Shown: positions 1 through 5,453, numbered from the stretch's first letter. The stretch: 5,453 nt of DNA from an uncultured Treponema sp. (GCA_937915735.1 CALGGS010000104.1:1-5453); one strand, 5' to 3'. The notes: generated from the letters alone by a model not told the origin. Made by a program: numbers and translations.

Positions 1-64
1 TTTTCGATTTTAAACATAATTTTGTTGTGAGTGACGAAAGTCGACATTTGGGGTACTTATACCA

Positions 65-1309
65 TTAGTCCATGCAGGTGCGACCGCCCCATTCCTTGGA
101 GTGCTCCTTTTCGTGGGCGATTGTTGCCTCAAAATCTGCCAGCGGAGAGCAGTTCTCTTCGATTTGGCGGGCAGTTGTGTTTAGGCGGCGTATGCACTCG
201 CTTTTGTCCTTGTAACCTAGCTTTGACTTTTCGATTGCGTCTCCTAAAATACGGATTGACTCGTCGTAGATTTTTGTCGCGACGGGGAAGGGGTGCCCGT
301 CCTTTCCGCCGTGGGCAAAGCTGAAGCGGGCGGGGTCGGTGAATCTGCTTGGAGTTCCGTAAATCACCTCGCTTACAAGAGTCAGGCTTTGTAAGGTGCG
401 AGGCCCCAGGCCCGGGGTTAGCAAAAGTGACTCAAAATTCTGATTTGAATTATTGTCATAAGCCGTCGCAAGAACTGAGCCGAGCCGTTTTAAATCGACA
501 TCCTCAGCCCGTACCTCGTGATGGCCAGGCATTTTTAAATTCCTGTCATTACGGATTAAAATTTGACTTCCCTGCCAGAATTCCAGTTGACATACATAAT
601 CTTGTCCTGTGATTTTCGCAATTTCTTTAAGCATTTTGCCGGGATTTTCCTGAGTGAGCGAGAGAATTGATGAGCGGGTGGCAGAAGCCTCAGCAGCCGT
701 AAGATTAAGGATTTTTCCCTGATTTTCGCCAGTAACGCCAGAGTGAGGCTCTTCTATAAATGAACGCAGATTTTCGGAGCTCCAGTGATAGCGTCGGGCA
801 GTCCGGAGCTTCGTGTTCATTCCCTGCTGGACTACAACCCAGTCGCCCTCATCGCTCAAAACAAAATTATGCATATAAAGCTGAAAACCGTCCTGAACGG
901 CAGAGCCGTCAACCTTTGCGGTGAGCCTGCTTGCATTTACAAGAGAGTTTCCGTCAAGGCCAGTCGCATCTGCCAGAAACAAAAGCTCGTCGGGAGTTTT
1001 TCGTGAATATTTTCCCCGTCCGCCACAAACACAAAGCCCGAAATCCCGTGCCCTCTCATTGATTCCGCGTTTTAAGGCATACATTACGCTCGTAGTAATT
1101 CCGCTTGAATGCCAGTCCATTCCCAAAACCGCGCCAAGACTCTGAAACCAGAGCGGGTCAGAAAGGCGCGTGAGAACTTCTTTTTTACCGTAATTTAAAA
1201 GAATCGACTCGATTATTTCTGTTCCGAGCAACTTCATCCTGTCAGCAAGCCATTTTGGAACGATTCCCGTGTGAAGGGGCAAATCTGCGTAGCCAGAGCG
1301 TTTTATCAT
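65..1309 (-). CDS. DUF763 family protein, function unknown
   Basis: The 414-residue product matches the DUF763 family (COG1415), found in archaea and scattered bacteria, and is about the usual length. Family signatures seen, numbered from the ATG at 1309: GYADLPLH (6-13), CGGRGKYSR (95-103), VVQQGMN (159-165), ARRYHW (171-176), EEPHSG (186-191), MPGHHEV (260-266) and DPARFSFAHGGKDGHPFPV (325-343). The segment TPGLGPRTLQSL (298-309) resembles a helix-hairpin-helix turn, so nucleic-acid binding is possible; that is inference. There is no signal peptide or membrane segment, so it should be cytoplasmic. I chose ATG 1309 because family members start almost directly at the GYADLPLH block. The open frame continues to a GTG at 1345, which would add 12 residues, and neither start has a Shine-Dalgarno sequence. 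It is divergent from the cobD-like gene with no obvious functional link. Family assignment is from recalled motifs and is firm; the biochemical role is unknown. Confidence 0.92.
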   Translation of the reverse strand: MIKRSGYADLPLHTGIVPKWLADRMKLLGTEIIESILLNYGKKEVLTRLSDPLWFQSLGAVLGMDWHSSGITTSVMYALKRGINERARDFGLCVCGGRGKYSRKTPDELLFLADATGLDGNSLVNASRLTAKVDGSAVQDGFQLYMHNFVLSDEGDWVVVQQGMNTKLRTARRYHWSSENLRSFIEEPHSGVTGENQGKILNLTAAEASATRSSILSLTQENPGKMLKEIAKITGQDYVCQLEFWQGSQILIRNDRNLKMPGHHEVRAEDVDLKRLGSVLATAYDNNSNQNFESLLLTPGLGPRTLQSLTLVSEVIYGTPSRFTDPARFSFAHGGKDGHPFPVATKIYDESIRILGDAIEKSKLGYKDKSECIRRLNTTARQIEENCSPLADFEATIAHEKEHSKEWGGRTCMD

Positions 1310-1316
1310 AAAAGAC

Positions 1317-1345
1317 AGTATATCGATTTTTTCTCTGAATTTCAC
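1317..1345 (-). promoter_or_regulatory. Candidate sigma70 promoter of the DUF763 gene, giving a leaderless mRNA
   Basis: Reading the minus strand, GTGAAA (1345-1340, 4/6 to TTGACA) is followed after exactly 17 bp by TATACT (1322-1317, 5/6 to TATAAT). The ATG at 1309 starts 7 nt after the -10 box, where transcription normally begins, so the mRNA would have essentially no 5' leader. This fits the lack of a Shine-Dalgarno sequence. The -35 covers the alternative GTG start, so use of this promoter would exclude the longer protein. AT-rich DNA gives such matches by chance, hence modest confidence. Confidence 0.35.
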
Positions 1346-1360
1346 TAAAATAAAACTAAA

Positions 1361-2704
1361 ATGAATAATTCTTCAAAATTTTTTGAAAACAGAGACTGCC
1401 AGTTTTTTCCTTGCCATAAACTTGAAGGAGATTTTAACTGTCTTTTTTGCTATTGCCCTCTTTACGAAAAAAATCCTTGCCCCGGGAAGCCTGTTTTCAT
1501 AAAAAAAGAAGATGGTAGAATCCTAAAAAACTGTACAGACTGCACATTTCCCCACAGGCCTGAGAATTATGAAAGAATAATGAGCTTTCTCCGCACAAAA
1601 AGGCCTCCGCTTGAATTTACGGCGGAATACCACCACGGAGGGGAAGATTTCGGGCCTTGTACAGAGCGGAGCCGAGATGCTGGTGAAAAATCTTTTCTTG
1701 ACTTTTCCGTGAACACAAATCCCCTGGGACTTCCGGAAGGCGTAAAAGATGCAATAAAAAATTCCATTGAACTTTGCGAAAAATATCCCGATCAAAGCTG
1801 TGCTCTGCTACGCAAAAAAATCGAGCAAAACTGTCATTTCGGGTCTGTGGAATTTCTCACATTCGGGAACGGAGCGTCGGAGCTGCTTTCCCTTTCTGTC
1901 CGCGCGATTTCCCCCAAAAAAACACTTATTTTTTCCCCGACTTTTTCTGGCTATGAAAGAGCGCTTAAGGCTTGCGGCTCTGAAATCTTTTATCATAATC
2001 TGCAACGGGAAAAGAATTTTGTTCTTAATGAGAGTATTTTTGAGTCAATAAAAAAAGCCTCCCCTGATATGATTTTTCTGTGCAATCCGAACAATCCGAC
2101 AGGGCAGATGATAAATCCTCTATTATTAAAAGAAATCCTGGATTTTTGTGAAAAAAATGAAATTTTTGTCCTTATTGATGAGTGTTTCATTGAATTTACA
2201 GGAAAAAGTGAAGAGTCTGCTGTCAGATTCTTAAAGACTTGTCCGCATTTGCTCGTTCTGAACGCATTTACAAAGATTTACGCAATGGCAGGGCTTCGCC
2301 TGGGCTACCTAATGTCCTCTAATTTTGCCCTCATTAAAAAAATAAACCTTTTAAAACCTGAATGGAATGTTTCGCAAATCGCTCAGATTGCGGGGATAGC
2401 GGCACTCGAAGAAAAGGATTATGTCAAAAAAACTCAGGAGCTGATAAAAGAGGAGAGGGCCTATCTTTCTAAAAAACTCAAGGCTTTAGGTTTTATTGTC
2501 TATCCAAGTGAGGCAAATTTTATCCTGTTTAATGACCAAAAGATTAGTGAAAAAAAATACGCCGGAAAATCCTTGGATAAATATCTTCTTGAAAAGGGAA
2601 TTTCGCTCAGGACATGCGAGAATTTCAAAAATCTTACAAAAAATGACTTTAGAATCGCCGTAAGAACTCACGGTGAAAACGAAAGGCTTATATCCCTTCT
2701 GTAA
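1361..2704 (+). CDS. cobD: CobD-type threonine-phosphate decarboxylase (PLP, fold type I) with N-terminal Cys-rich metal-binding domain
   Basis: A 447-residue two-part protein. Residues 1-78 carry eight cysteines (C13, C18, C27, C30, C32, C40, C58, C61) plus H65, resembling the 'cysteine-rich small domain' family (PF04071), a probable metal-binding module often seen near cobalamin genes. Residues 90-447 are an aminotransferase class I/II domain: HHGG (91-94), LDFSVNTNPLG (113-123, typical CobD opening), CNPNNPTG (241-248), D273 for the pyridine nitrogen, Schiff-base lysine K305 in FTKIYAMAGLRLGY, R313, and a C-terminal RTCENF (417-422) plus FRIAVRTHGENERLI. The last two favour CobD over its paralogue HisC. 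CobD converts L-threonine-O-3-phosphate to (R)-1-amino-2-propanol O-2-phosphate for the cobalamin nucleotide loop, in the cytoplasm. No Shine-Dalgarno precedes ATG 1361; the start is chosen because the Cys-rich domain begins 12 residues later. No other cobalamin gene is visible, so HisC-like activity remains possible. Confidence 0.85.
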   Translation: MNNSSKFFENRDCQFFPCHKLEGDFNCLFCYCPLYEKNPCPGKPVFIKKEDGRILKNCTDCTFPHRPENYERIMSFLRTKRPPLEFTAEYHHGGEDFGPCTERSRDAGEKSFLDFSVNTNPLGLPEGVKDAIKNSIELCEKYPDQSCALLRKKIEQNCHFGSVEFLTFGNGASELLSLSVRAISPKKTLIFSPTFSGYERALKACGSEIFYHNLQREKNFVLNESIFESIKKASPDMIFLCNPNNPTGQMINPLLLKEILDFCEKNEIFVLIDECFIEFTGKSEESAVRFLKTCPHLLVLNAFTKIYAMAGLRLGYLMSSNFALIKKINLLKPEWNVSQIAQIAGIAALEEKDYVKKTQELIKEERAYLSKKLKALGFIVYPSEANFILFNDQKISEKKYAGKSLDKYLLEKGISLRTCENFKNLTKNDFRIAVRTHGENERLISLL

Positions 2705-2758
2705 GATTTTTTCAAATCAAAAAAACACGATATATATCAATTTTTCTCAAAAATTATG
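2705..2758. other. AT-rich spacer after cobD, no clear terminator
   Basis: Between the cobD stop and the next promoter the DNA is very AT-rich. It contains a weak GATTT/AAATC inverted repeat (2705-2718) and a perfect 10-bp palindrome GATATATATC (2729-2738). Neither is a GC-rich stem followed by a T-run on the plus strand, so I do not call a terminator. Read-through from cobD into the glycan operon therefore cannot be excluded. Confidence 0.4.
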
Positions 2759-2787
2759 TTGACAGATAAAGAATGTGGACTTATCAT
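2759..2787 (+). promoter_or_regulatory. Near-consensus sigma70 promoter of the LamG/GH43 operon
   Basis: TTGACA at 2759-2764 is a perfect -35 box. TATCAT at 2782-2787 matches the -10 consensus in 5 of 6 positions, and the spacer is exactly 17 bp. Transcription should start near 2794, giving a leader of about 68 nt before the TTG start at 2862. Position, orientation and quality make this the most convincing promoter in the window. A promoter this close to consensus usually needs a repressor if it serves an inducible sugar operon; see the palindrome just downstream. Confidence 0.75.
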
Positions 2788-2791
2788 CTTA

Positions 2792-2819
2792 ATATGTAAC
2801 GGAAATAATCGTTATGTAT
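2792..2819. promoter_or_regulatory. Imperfect palindrome over the predicted transcription start (candidate operator)
   Basis: ATATGTAACG (2792-2801) and CGTTATGTAT (2810-2819) are inverted repeats matching at 8 of 10 positions around an 8-nt centre; the inner five pairs TAACG/CGTTA are perfect. The element spans about -2 to +26 relative to the predicted start, a classic place for a repressor site. It does not match a LacI-type consensus that I recognise, and no regulator gene lies in the window, so the binding protein is unknown. A weak 5'-leader hairpin is the alternative reading. Confidence 0.35.
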
Positions 2820-2850
2820 CAATAAAAATGGATATAAGGAAATCCTATCT

Positions 2851-2864
2851 GGAGGTTCATTTTG
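2851..2864 (+). promoter_or_regulatory. Strong ribosome binding site that fixes a TTG start
   Basis: GGAGG at 2851-2855 lies 6 nt before TTG at 2862-2864. The frame then reads directly into a textbook lipoprotein signal peptide (MKKLLISS...). The only nearby ATG, at 2828, is in another frame. The RBS and signal peptide together make TTG the start with high confidence. Confidence 0.85.
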
Positions 2865-3623
2865 AAAAAGTTGTTAATCAGTTCATTTGCGGCTCTGGCT
2901 GCTCTTGCGCTTATGGGCTGTGGCTCTACGGCTGGCGTGACGAGCGGTGACGGAAAATTTGTAATTACAGAAAATTCCGGCGTTGTCGGATATTACACCT
3001 TTGCTGAAGAAATTACTGAAAGCCTTGAAGTTACCGACCATTCAGGAAATGACATTCCTGTTTACACTGCGGCTCTCGATGGTTCTGAGCTTGACGAAGG
3101 ATATGACGGAGACGGTCTTTATTTTAACGGAAATGATGAGTATATCACTCTAGACCCAAGCGTTCTTGACGGGGAGGGCTTTACCTTTGCGGCTTGGTTA
3201 AATCCTGAGTCTTGGCGGGTCTGGTCCCGCGTCCTTGACATCGGAAATCAAAAGGAAGATTTGTGGATTGGTATGGACTGGGCAACAAAAATGCTCCGAA
3301 TGGATGTCCTCGGTGCAAAGGGAAGCGTTTCAGTCCTGTCACCTCTTCCTGCAATCGGCGAGTGGACTCACCTTACAGCCACAATTGACGGCAGCACTGC
3401 AAAACTTTATATCAACGGAAAGCTCACGCAGCGAATTCCTTGCCGAATCAAGCCTGCTGACATCGCGGCAAATGTTCAGGGAATTTATGTAGGCGCTTCA
3501 AACTGGCCTGACCCTCTTTTCCACGGAGTAATGGACAACATTCTTGTCGCAAACCGTGCTCTTTCTGCCGGGGAAATTGCGGCAGTTTATAAGGGTGTAG
3601 TTCCTTTTGACGAGGCAGAGTAA
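2862..3623 (+). CDS. LamG-like (concanavalin A-type jelly-roll) lipoprotein
   Basis: A 253-residue protein. Residues 1-20 are a lipoprotein signal: two lysines, a hydrophobic Ala/Leu core and the lipobox L-M-G-C with C20 as the acylated residue. Residues about 40-245 match the LamG-like jelly-roll family (LamG_3, PF13385): VGYYTF (42-47), DGLYFNGNDEYITL (84-97), FTFAAWLNP (107-115), the strand pair ending EWTHLTATIDGSTAKLYINGKL (about 167-188), and the closing GVMDNILVANRALSAGEIAAVY (222-243), a hallmark of the family. Such domains bind glycans or serve as accessory modules on glycosidases. No catalytic domain is present, so a surface or periplasmic arabinan-binding role is inferred, not shown. 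It is the first gene of the operon and its stop overlaps the next start (TAATG). In other bacteria LamG and GH43 domains occur fused; here they are separate. Confidence 0.88.
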   Translation: MKKLLISSFAALAALALMGCGSTAGVTSGDGKFVITENSGVVGYYTFAEEITESLEVTDHSGNDIPVYTAALDGSELDEGYDGDGLYFNGNDEYITLDPSVLDGEGFTFAAWLNPESWRVWSRVLDIGNQKEDLWIGMDWATKMLRMDVLGAKGSVSVLSPLPAIGEWTHLTATIDGSTAKLYINGKLTQRIPCRIKPADIAANVQGIYVGASNWPDPLFHGVMDNILVANRALSAGEIAAVYKGVVPFDEAE

Positions 3624-3625
3624 TG
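3612..3625 (+). promoter_or_regulatory. Internal RBS and TAATG stop/start overlap (translational coupling)
   Basis: GAGG at 3612-3615, inside the last codons of the LamG gene, sits 7 nt before ATG 3623. The LamG stop TAA (3621-3623) shares its last base with that ATG. In the GH43 frame a TGA at 3608-3610 closes the reading frame just upstream, so ATG 3623 is the only usable start and no N-terminal extension is possible. Termination-reinitiation coupling of the two proteins is the simple reading. Confidence 0.75.
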
Positions 3626-4567
3626 AATATTACTGACATTACGGAAAATGACGAAAAAACGCCTCTTATCAAACAACGCGCCGACCCTTTCGTTTATTTT
3701 CACACTGACGGGTATTACTACTTTACGGCCAGCACACCAGAATATGACAGAATCGAGCTTCGCCGTGCATGGAGCGTAAAGGGCTTGGCTGACGCTGAGC
3801 CTCTCGTAATCTGGCGAAAACATTCAAGCGGGCCGATGAGCTGGCATATCTGGGCACCGGAGTTGCATTTTATCAATGGCAAATGGTACATCTATTTTGC
3901 CGCGGGAAGGGCAGAAGACCCCTGGTGGATTCGCACCTGGGTTCTTGAAAACGCAAGTCCTGACCCTTTTACAGGACAATGGGAAGAGAAGGGCATGCTC
4001 GAAGCCGAATGGGACAGCTTTATGCTTGACTGTACCGTGTTTGAGAATCGCGGCACTTGGTATGCCGTCTGGGCACAAAAAAGACAAGAAAGACAGGAAA
4101 ATTCCGCTCTTTTCATTGCCAAAATGGAAGGAGCGACAAAGCTTTGCTTACCGCAAACTCTCCTTACAATTCCAGAATATGACTGGGAATGTAAGGGATT
4201 CAGGGTAAACGAAGGACCTGCGGTTTTGCAGCGAAACGGAAAAATTTTCTTGACTTACAGCGCAAGTGCCACAGACGCAACATATTGCATGGGGCTTTTG
4301 ACTGCAAAAGACGGCTCTGACCTTCTTGACCCAAAATCTTGGAAAAAAAGCGAAAAGCCTGTCCTTGTTACGGACGAAAAAAAAGGCATTTTCGGACCTG
4401 GTCACAACAGTTTTACAACAAGCCGCGACGGAAAAGAAGACTATTTAATCTACCACGCTCGTCCGTATGCCGAAGTTGATTTGGCTTTTGCCTTGTATGA
4501 CCCAAACCGCCATACCTGGGTAAAACGAATTAAATACGACGCGGAGGAAAATCCGCTTTTTATGTAA
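3623..4567 (+). CDS. GH43 exo-alpha-L-arabinofuranosidase (subfamily 26 type), no signal peptide
   Basis: A 314-residue, single-domain five-bladed beta-propeller glycosidase. From memory it closely follows the Streptomyces-type exo-1,5-alpha-L-arabinofuranosidases of GH43_26 (EC 3.2.1.55): RADPFVYFHTDGYYYFTAS (19-37), EYDRIELRRA (40-49), HIWAPELHFINGKWYIYFAAG (75-95), WDSFMLDCTVF (130-140), GFRVNEGPAVLQRNGKIFL (192-210), TYSASATDATYCMGLLTA (211-228) and FGPGHNSF (257-264). The inverting GH43 triad is complete: D21 (general base), D136 (pKa modulator) and E197 (general acid). It would release arabinose from the ends of alpha-1,5-arabino-oligosaccharides. There is no signal peptide, and an in-frame stop 15 nt upstream rules out a hidden one, so it should act in the cytoplasm on imported oligosaccharides; characterised relatives are often secreted. 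Translationally coupled to the LamG lipoprotein. Family is firm; the exact linkage specificity is inferred. Confidence 0.92.
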   Translation: MNITDITENDEKTPLIKQRADPFVYFHTDGYYYFTASTPEYDRIELRRAWSVKGLADAEPLVIWRKHSSGPMSWHIWAPELHFINGKWYIYFAAGRAEDPWWIRTWVLENASPDPFTGQWEEKGMLEAEWDSFMLDCTVFENRGTWYAVWAQKRQERQENSALFIAKMEGATKLCLPQTLLTIPEYDWECKGFRVNEGPAVLQRNGKIFLTYSASATDATYCMGLLTAKDGSDLLDPKSWKKSEKPVLVTDEKKGIFGPGHNSFTTSRDGKEDYLIYHARPYAEVDLAFALYDPNRHTWVKRIKYDAEENPLFM

Positions 4568-4573
4568 TTTGTC

Positions 4574-4594
4574 ACCCCGAAGTTATTTCGGGGT
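4574..4594. repeat. Perfect 8-bp hairpin; possible REP-like element or weak terminator/attenuator
   Basis: ACCCCGAA (4574-4581), a 5-nt loop GTTAT, then TTCGGGGT (4587-4594): an uninterrupted 8-bp stem lying 6 nt after the GH43_26 stop codon. The downstream tail CTATTATTATTATAG is T-rich but lacks an uninterrupted T-run, so full termination is doubtful. The GTC...TCT flanks and the sequence style resemble short palindromic units dispersed between genes in some bacterial genomes; that is an impression from memory, and only one copy is in this window. In the operon it could protect the upstream mRNA or lower expression of the downstream gene. Confidence 0.6.
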
Positions 4595-4607
4595 CTATTA
4601 TTATTAT

Positions 4608-4621
4608 AGGGGGCTTTTATG
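4608..4621 (+). promoter_or_regulatory. Ribosome binding site of the second GH43 gene
   Basis: AGGGGG at 4608-4613 lies 5 nt before ATG 4619-4621, which opens directly into a lipoprotein signal peptide. I see no convincing -35/-10 pair in the 51-bp gap after the previous gene, so this gene is probably co-transcribed past the hairpin. Confidence 0.65.
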
Positions 4622-5453
4622 AAAAAGGCTTTAAGATTATTTGGAATTTTTGCAGCTTTGACTTCATTTGTCATTTCATTTGCGGCCTGCTCAGGGGAGG
4701 CTACTGAGAGCGGAGTGACACCAACTAAAACCCCAGAAGCTTCAACTGACACTTCTTCTCTTGATTCTTATGTTTCAACAAAATATGCAAATCTTGCGAC
4801 AGAAGTTCGTACTTCTCAAGGTTCTTGGAGTGCCGGAAACTGTCATGACCCAAAACTTTTTCAGGACGATGACGGAACTTACTATGTGTATGCTACGGAC
4901 GCTTCTTGTGGCAATGTTGAAAAAACAGGCTTAAATATCCGCTATTCTAAAGACCTCGTTAACTGGACAACTCTTTCTTATTCTGCCTTTCAAGGGCATT
5001 GGGACGAAGATTTTTTGGCTTGGGAAGGATTTACGGCAAAATCTTCTGATGTAGCTAATTCCAATGATTCTTATACGGCTGTTTCTTGGGCACCGACTGT
5101 TATAAAGCAAAATGATTTGTACTATATGTACCACGGCGTAAATGCAGATGTTTCTATTACTAACACGAGTTCTTCTACTTCAACTATTGCGGCATCTTCT
5201 ATAGTGCTTGCAATTGCTAGTAGTGCAAAAGGACCTTTCTATCCCGCAAGTTATATTTCATCTTATGCGGGAACTGATTCTGATATTACTGCAATAAAAT
5301 CTAAACTTACAGGGCTTAGCGTTACATATAAACAAAACTTTTTAGTACGCTATTGTCCTTATTACTACACGAATAAAGGTTGTTCTGACTCTACCAAGGG
5401 AGTTTTAACTTCTTCAATATCTTCTAACGGTGCCAAATTAGACGGAACTTCTT
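4619..5453 (+). CDS. GH43 family lipoprotein (endo-arabinanase-like), 3'-truncated by the window
   Basis: Open for 278 codons to the window end. Residues 1-24 are a lipoprotein signal: MKKALRLFGIF core and F-A-A-C lipobox with C24 acylated. A Ser/Thr/Pro-rich tether follows (about 25-50). The GH43 propeller starts at CHDPKLFQDDDGTYYVYATD (75-94), where D77 is the expected catalytic base; the HDP form is typical of arabinan endo-1,5-alpha-L-arabinosidases (EC 3.2.1.99). Then come IRYSKDLVNWTTL (107-119), SWAPTVIKQNDLYYMYHGV (156-174) and IVLAIASSAKGPF (195-207). The central Asp and the catalytic Glu are not reached before the window ends. A Ser/Thr-rich insertion (178-194) and about 70 residues after GPF without the usual Asp motif are unusual. 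C75/C97 and C246/C255 could form disulfides outside the cytoplasm. Ser and Thr codons lean to TCT and ACT more than in the two upstream genes. Envelope-anchored arabinan cleavage is inferred. Confidence 0.88.
   Translation, partial: MKKALRLFGIFAALTSFVISFAACSGEATESGVTPTKTPEASTDTSSLDSYVSTKYANLATEVRTSQGSWSAGNCHDPKLFQDDDGTYYVYATDASCGNVEKTGLNIRYSKDLVNWTTLSYSAFQGHWDEDFLAWEGFTAKSSDVANSNDSYTAVSWAPTVIKQNDLYYMYHGVNADVSITNTSSSTSTIAASSIVLAIASSAKGPFYPASYISSYAGTDSDITAIKSKLTGLSVTYKQNFLVRYCPYYYTNKGCSDSTKGVLTSSISSNGAKLDGTS

Noticed and set aside
31..42. GAC-GAAA-GTC mini-hairpin downstream of the DUF763 gene as a terminator.
   Set aside because: The stem is only 3 bp and no T-run follows on the minus strand.
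1..68. Possible gene ends at the left edge: a minus-strand start at ATG 47-45 with an extended -10-like TGGTATAAG (64-56) just upstream, and plus-strand open frames ending at TGA 28-30 or TAG 66-68.
   Set aside because: The fragments are at most 21 codons, contradict one another and have no RBS or recognisable motif; the window edge makes them undecidable.
349..1145. Several plus-strand open frames across the DUF763 gene.
   Set aside because: They are antisense to a gene with strong family motifs throughout, are short, and show no RBS or known domain.
1346..1360. Cobalamin riboswitch upstream of cobD.
   Set aside because: There is no room for the roughly 200-nt structure outside the opposite coding gene, and I see no B12-box-like sequence.
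2756..2950. Small open frame starting at ATG 2756 with a Cys-rich tail.
   Set aside because: It starts inside the promoter, and its tail is an out-of-frame reading of the lipoprotein signal peptide; the TTG at 2862 has the better RBS and the real protein.
3600..3623. Programmed -1 frameshift joining the LamG and GH43 proteins.
   Set aside because: No slippery heptamer lies in the 13-nt window between the TGA at 3608-3610 and the TAA; a clear internal RBS explains expression better.
4377..4384. A8 run in the GH43_26 gene, and similar A7-A8 runs in cobD (for example 2550-2557), as phase-variation tracts.
   Set aside because: Such runs are expected from AAA-rich lysine codons in AT-rich genes; none is longer than 8 and all frames are intact.

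Overview
The window is bacterial, low to moderate in G+C, with Lys/Asn-rich proteins, many short A and T runs and two lipoprotein signal peptides. My best guess is a spirochaete of the Treponema group from a fibre-rich gut or rumen habitat. That rests on gene content and general style, not on a diagnostic marker gene.

Left part (1-2704): two divergent genes. On the minus strand (65-1309) is a DUF763 family protein of unknown function. On the plus strand (1361-2704) is a PLP-dependent enzyme of the CobD (L-threonine-O-3-phosphate decarboxylase) type, which makes the aminopropanol arm of cobalamin. It carries an extra N-terminal cysteine-rich, probably metal-binding domain. The two start codons are 51 bp apart (15 bp if the upstream GTG of the DUF763 gene is used), and neither has a visible Shine-Dalgarno sequence. 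A -35/-10 pair ends 7 nt before the DUF763 ATG, which suggests a leaderless mRNA.

Right part (2705-5453): an arabinan-utilisation cluster on the plus strand. A 157-bp intergenic region holds a near-consensus sigma70 promoter (TTGACA, 17 bp, TATCAT) and an imperfect palindrome at the predicted transcription start. Then come (i) a LamG-type jelly-roll lipoprotein starting at TTG behind a strong GGAGG; (ii) a GH43 exo-alpha-L-arabinofuranosidase of the subfamily 26 type, overlapping the lipoprotein gene by one base (TAATG) and lacking any signal peptide; (iii) after a perfect 8-bp hairpin, a second, divergent GH43 protein with its own lipoprotein signal, cut off by the window end.

Inferred division of labour: the lipoproteins act at the cell envelope, where the LamG protein would bind glycan and the second GH43 would cut arabinan or arabino-oligosaccharides. 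The leaderless-secretion GH43 would trim imported arabino-oligosaccharides to arabinose in the cytoplasm. No transporter or regulator gene is in the window. I found no tRNA, rRNA, CRISPR array, insertion sequence or riboswitch. The nearest things to an undescribed system are the Cys-rich/CobD fusion, the surface-lectin/cytoplasmic-GH43 coupled pair, and the DUF763 protein.
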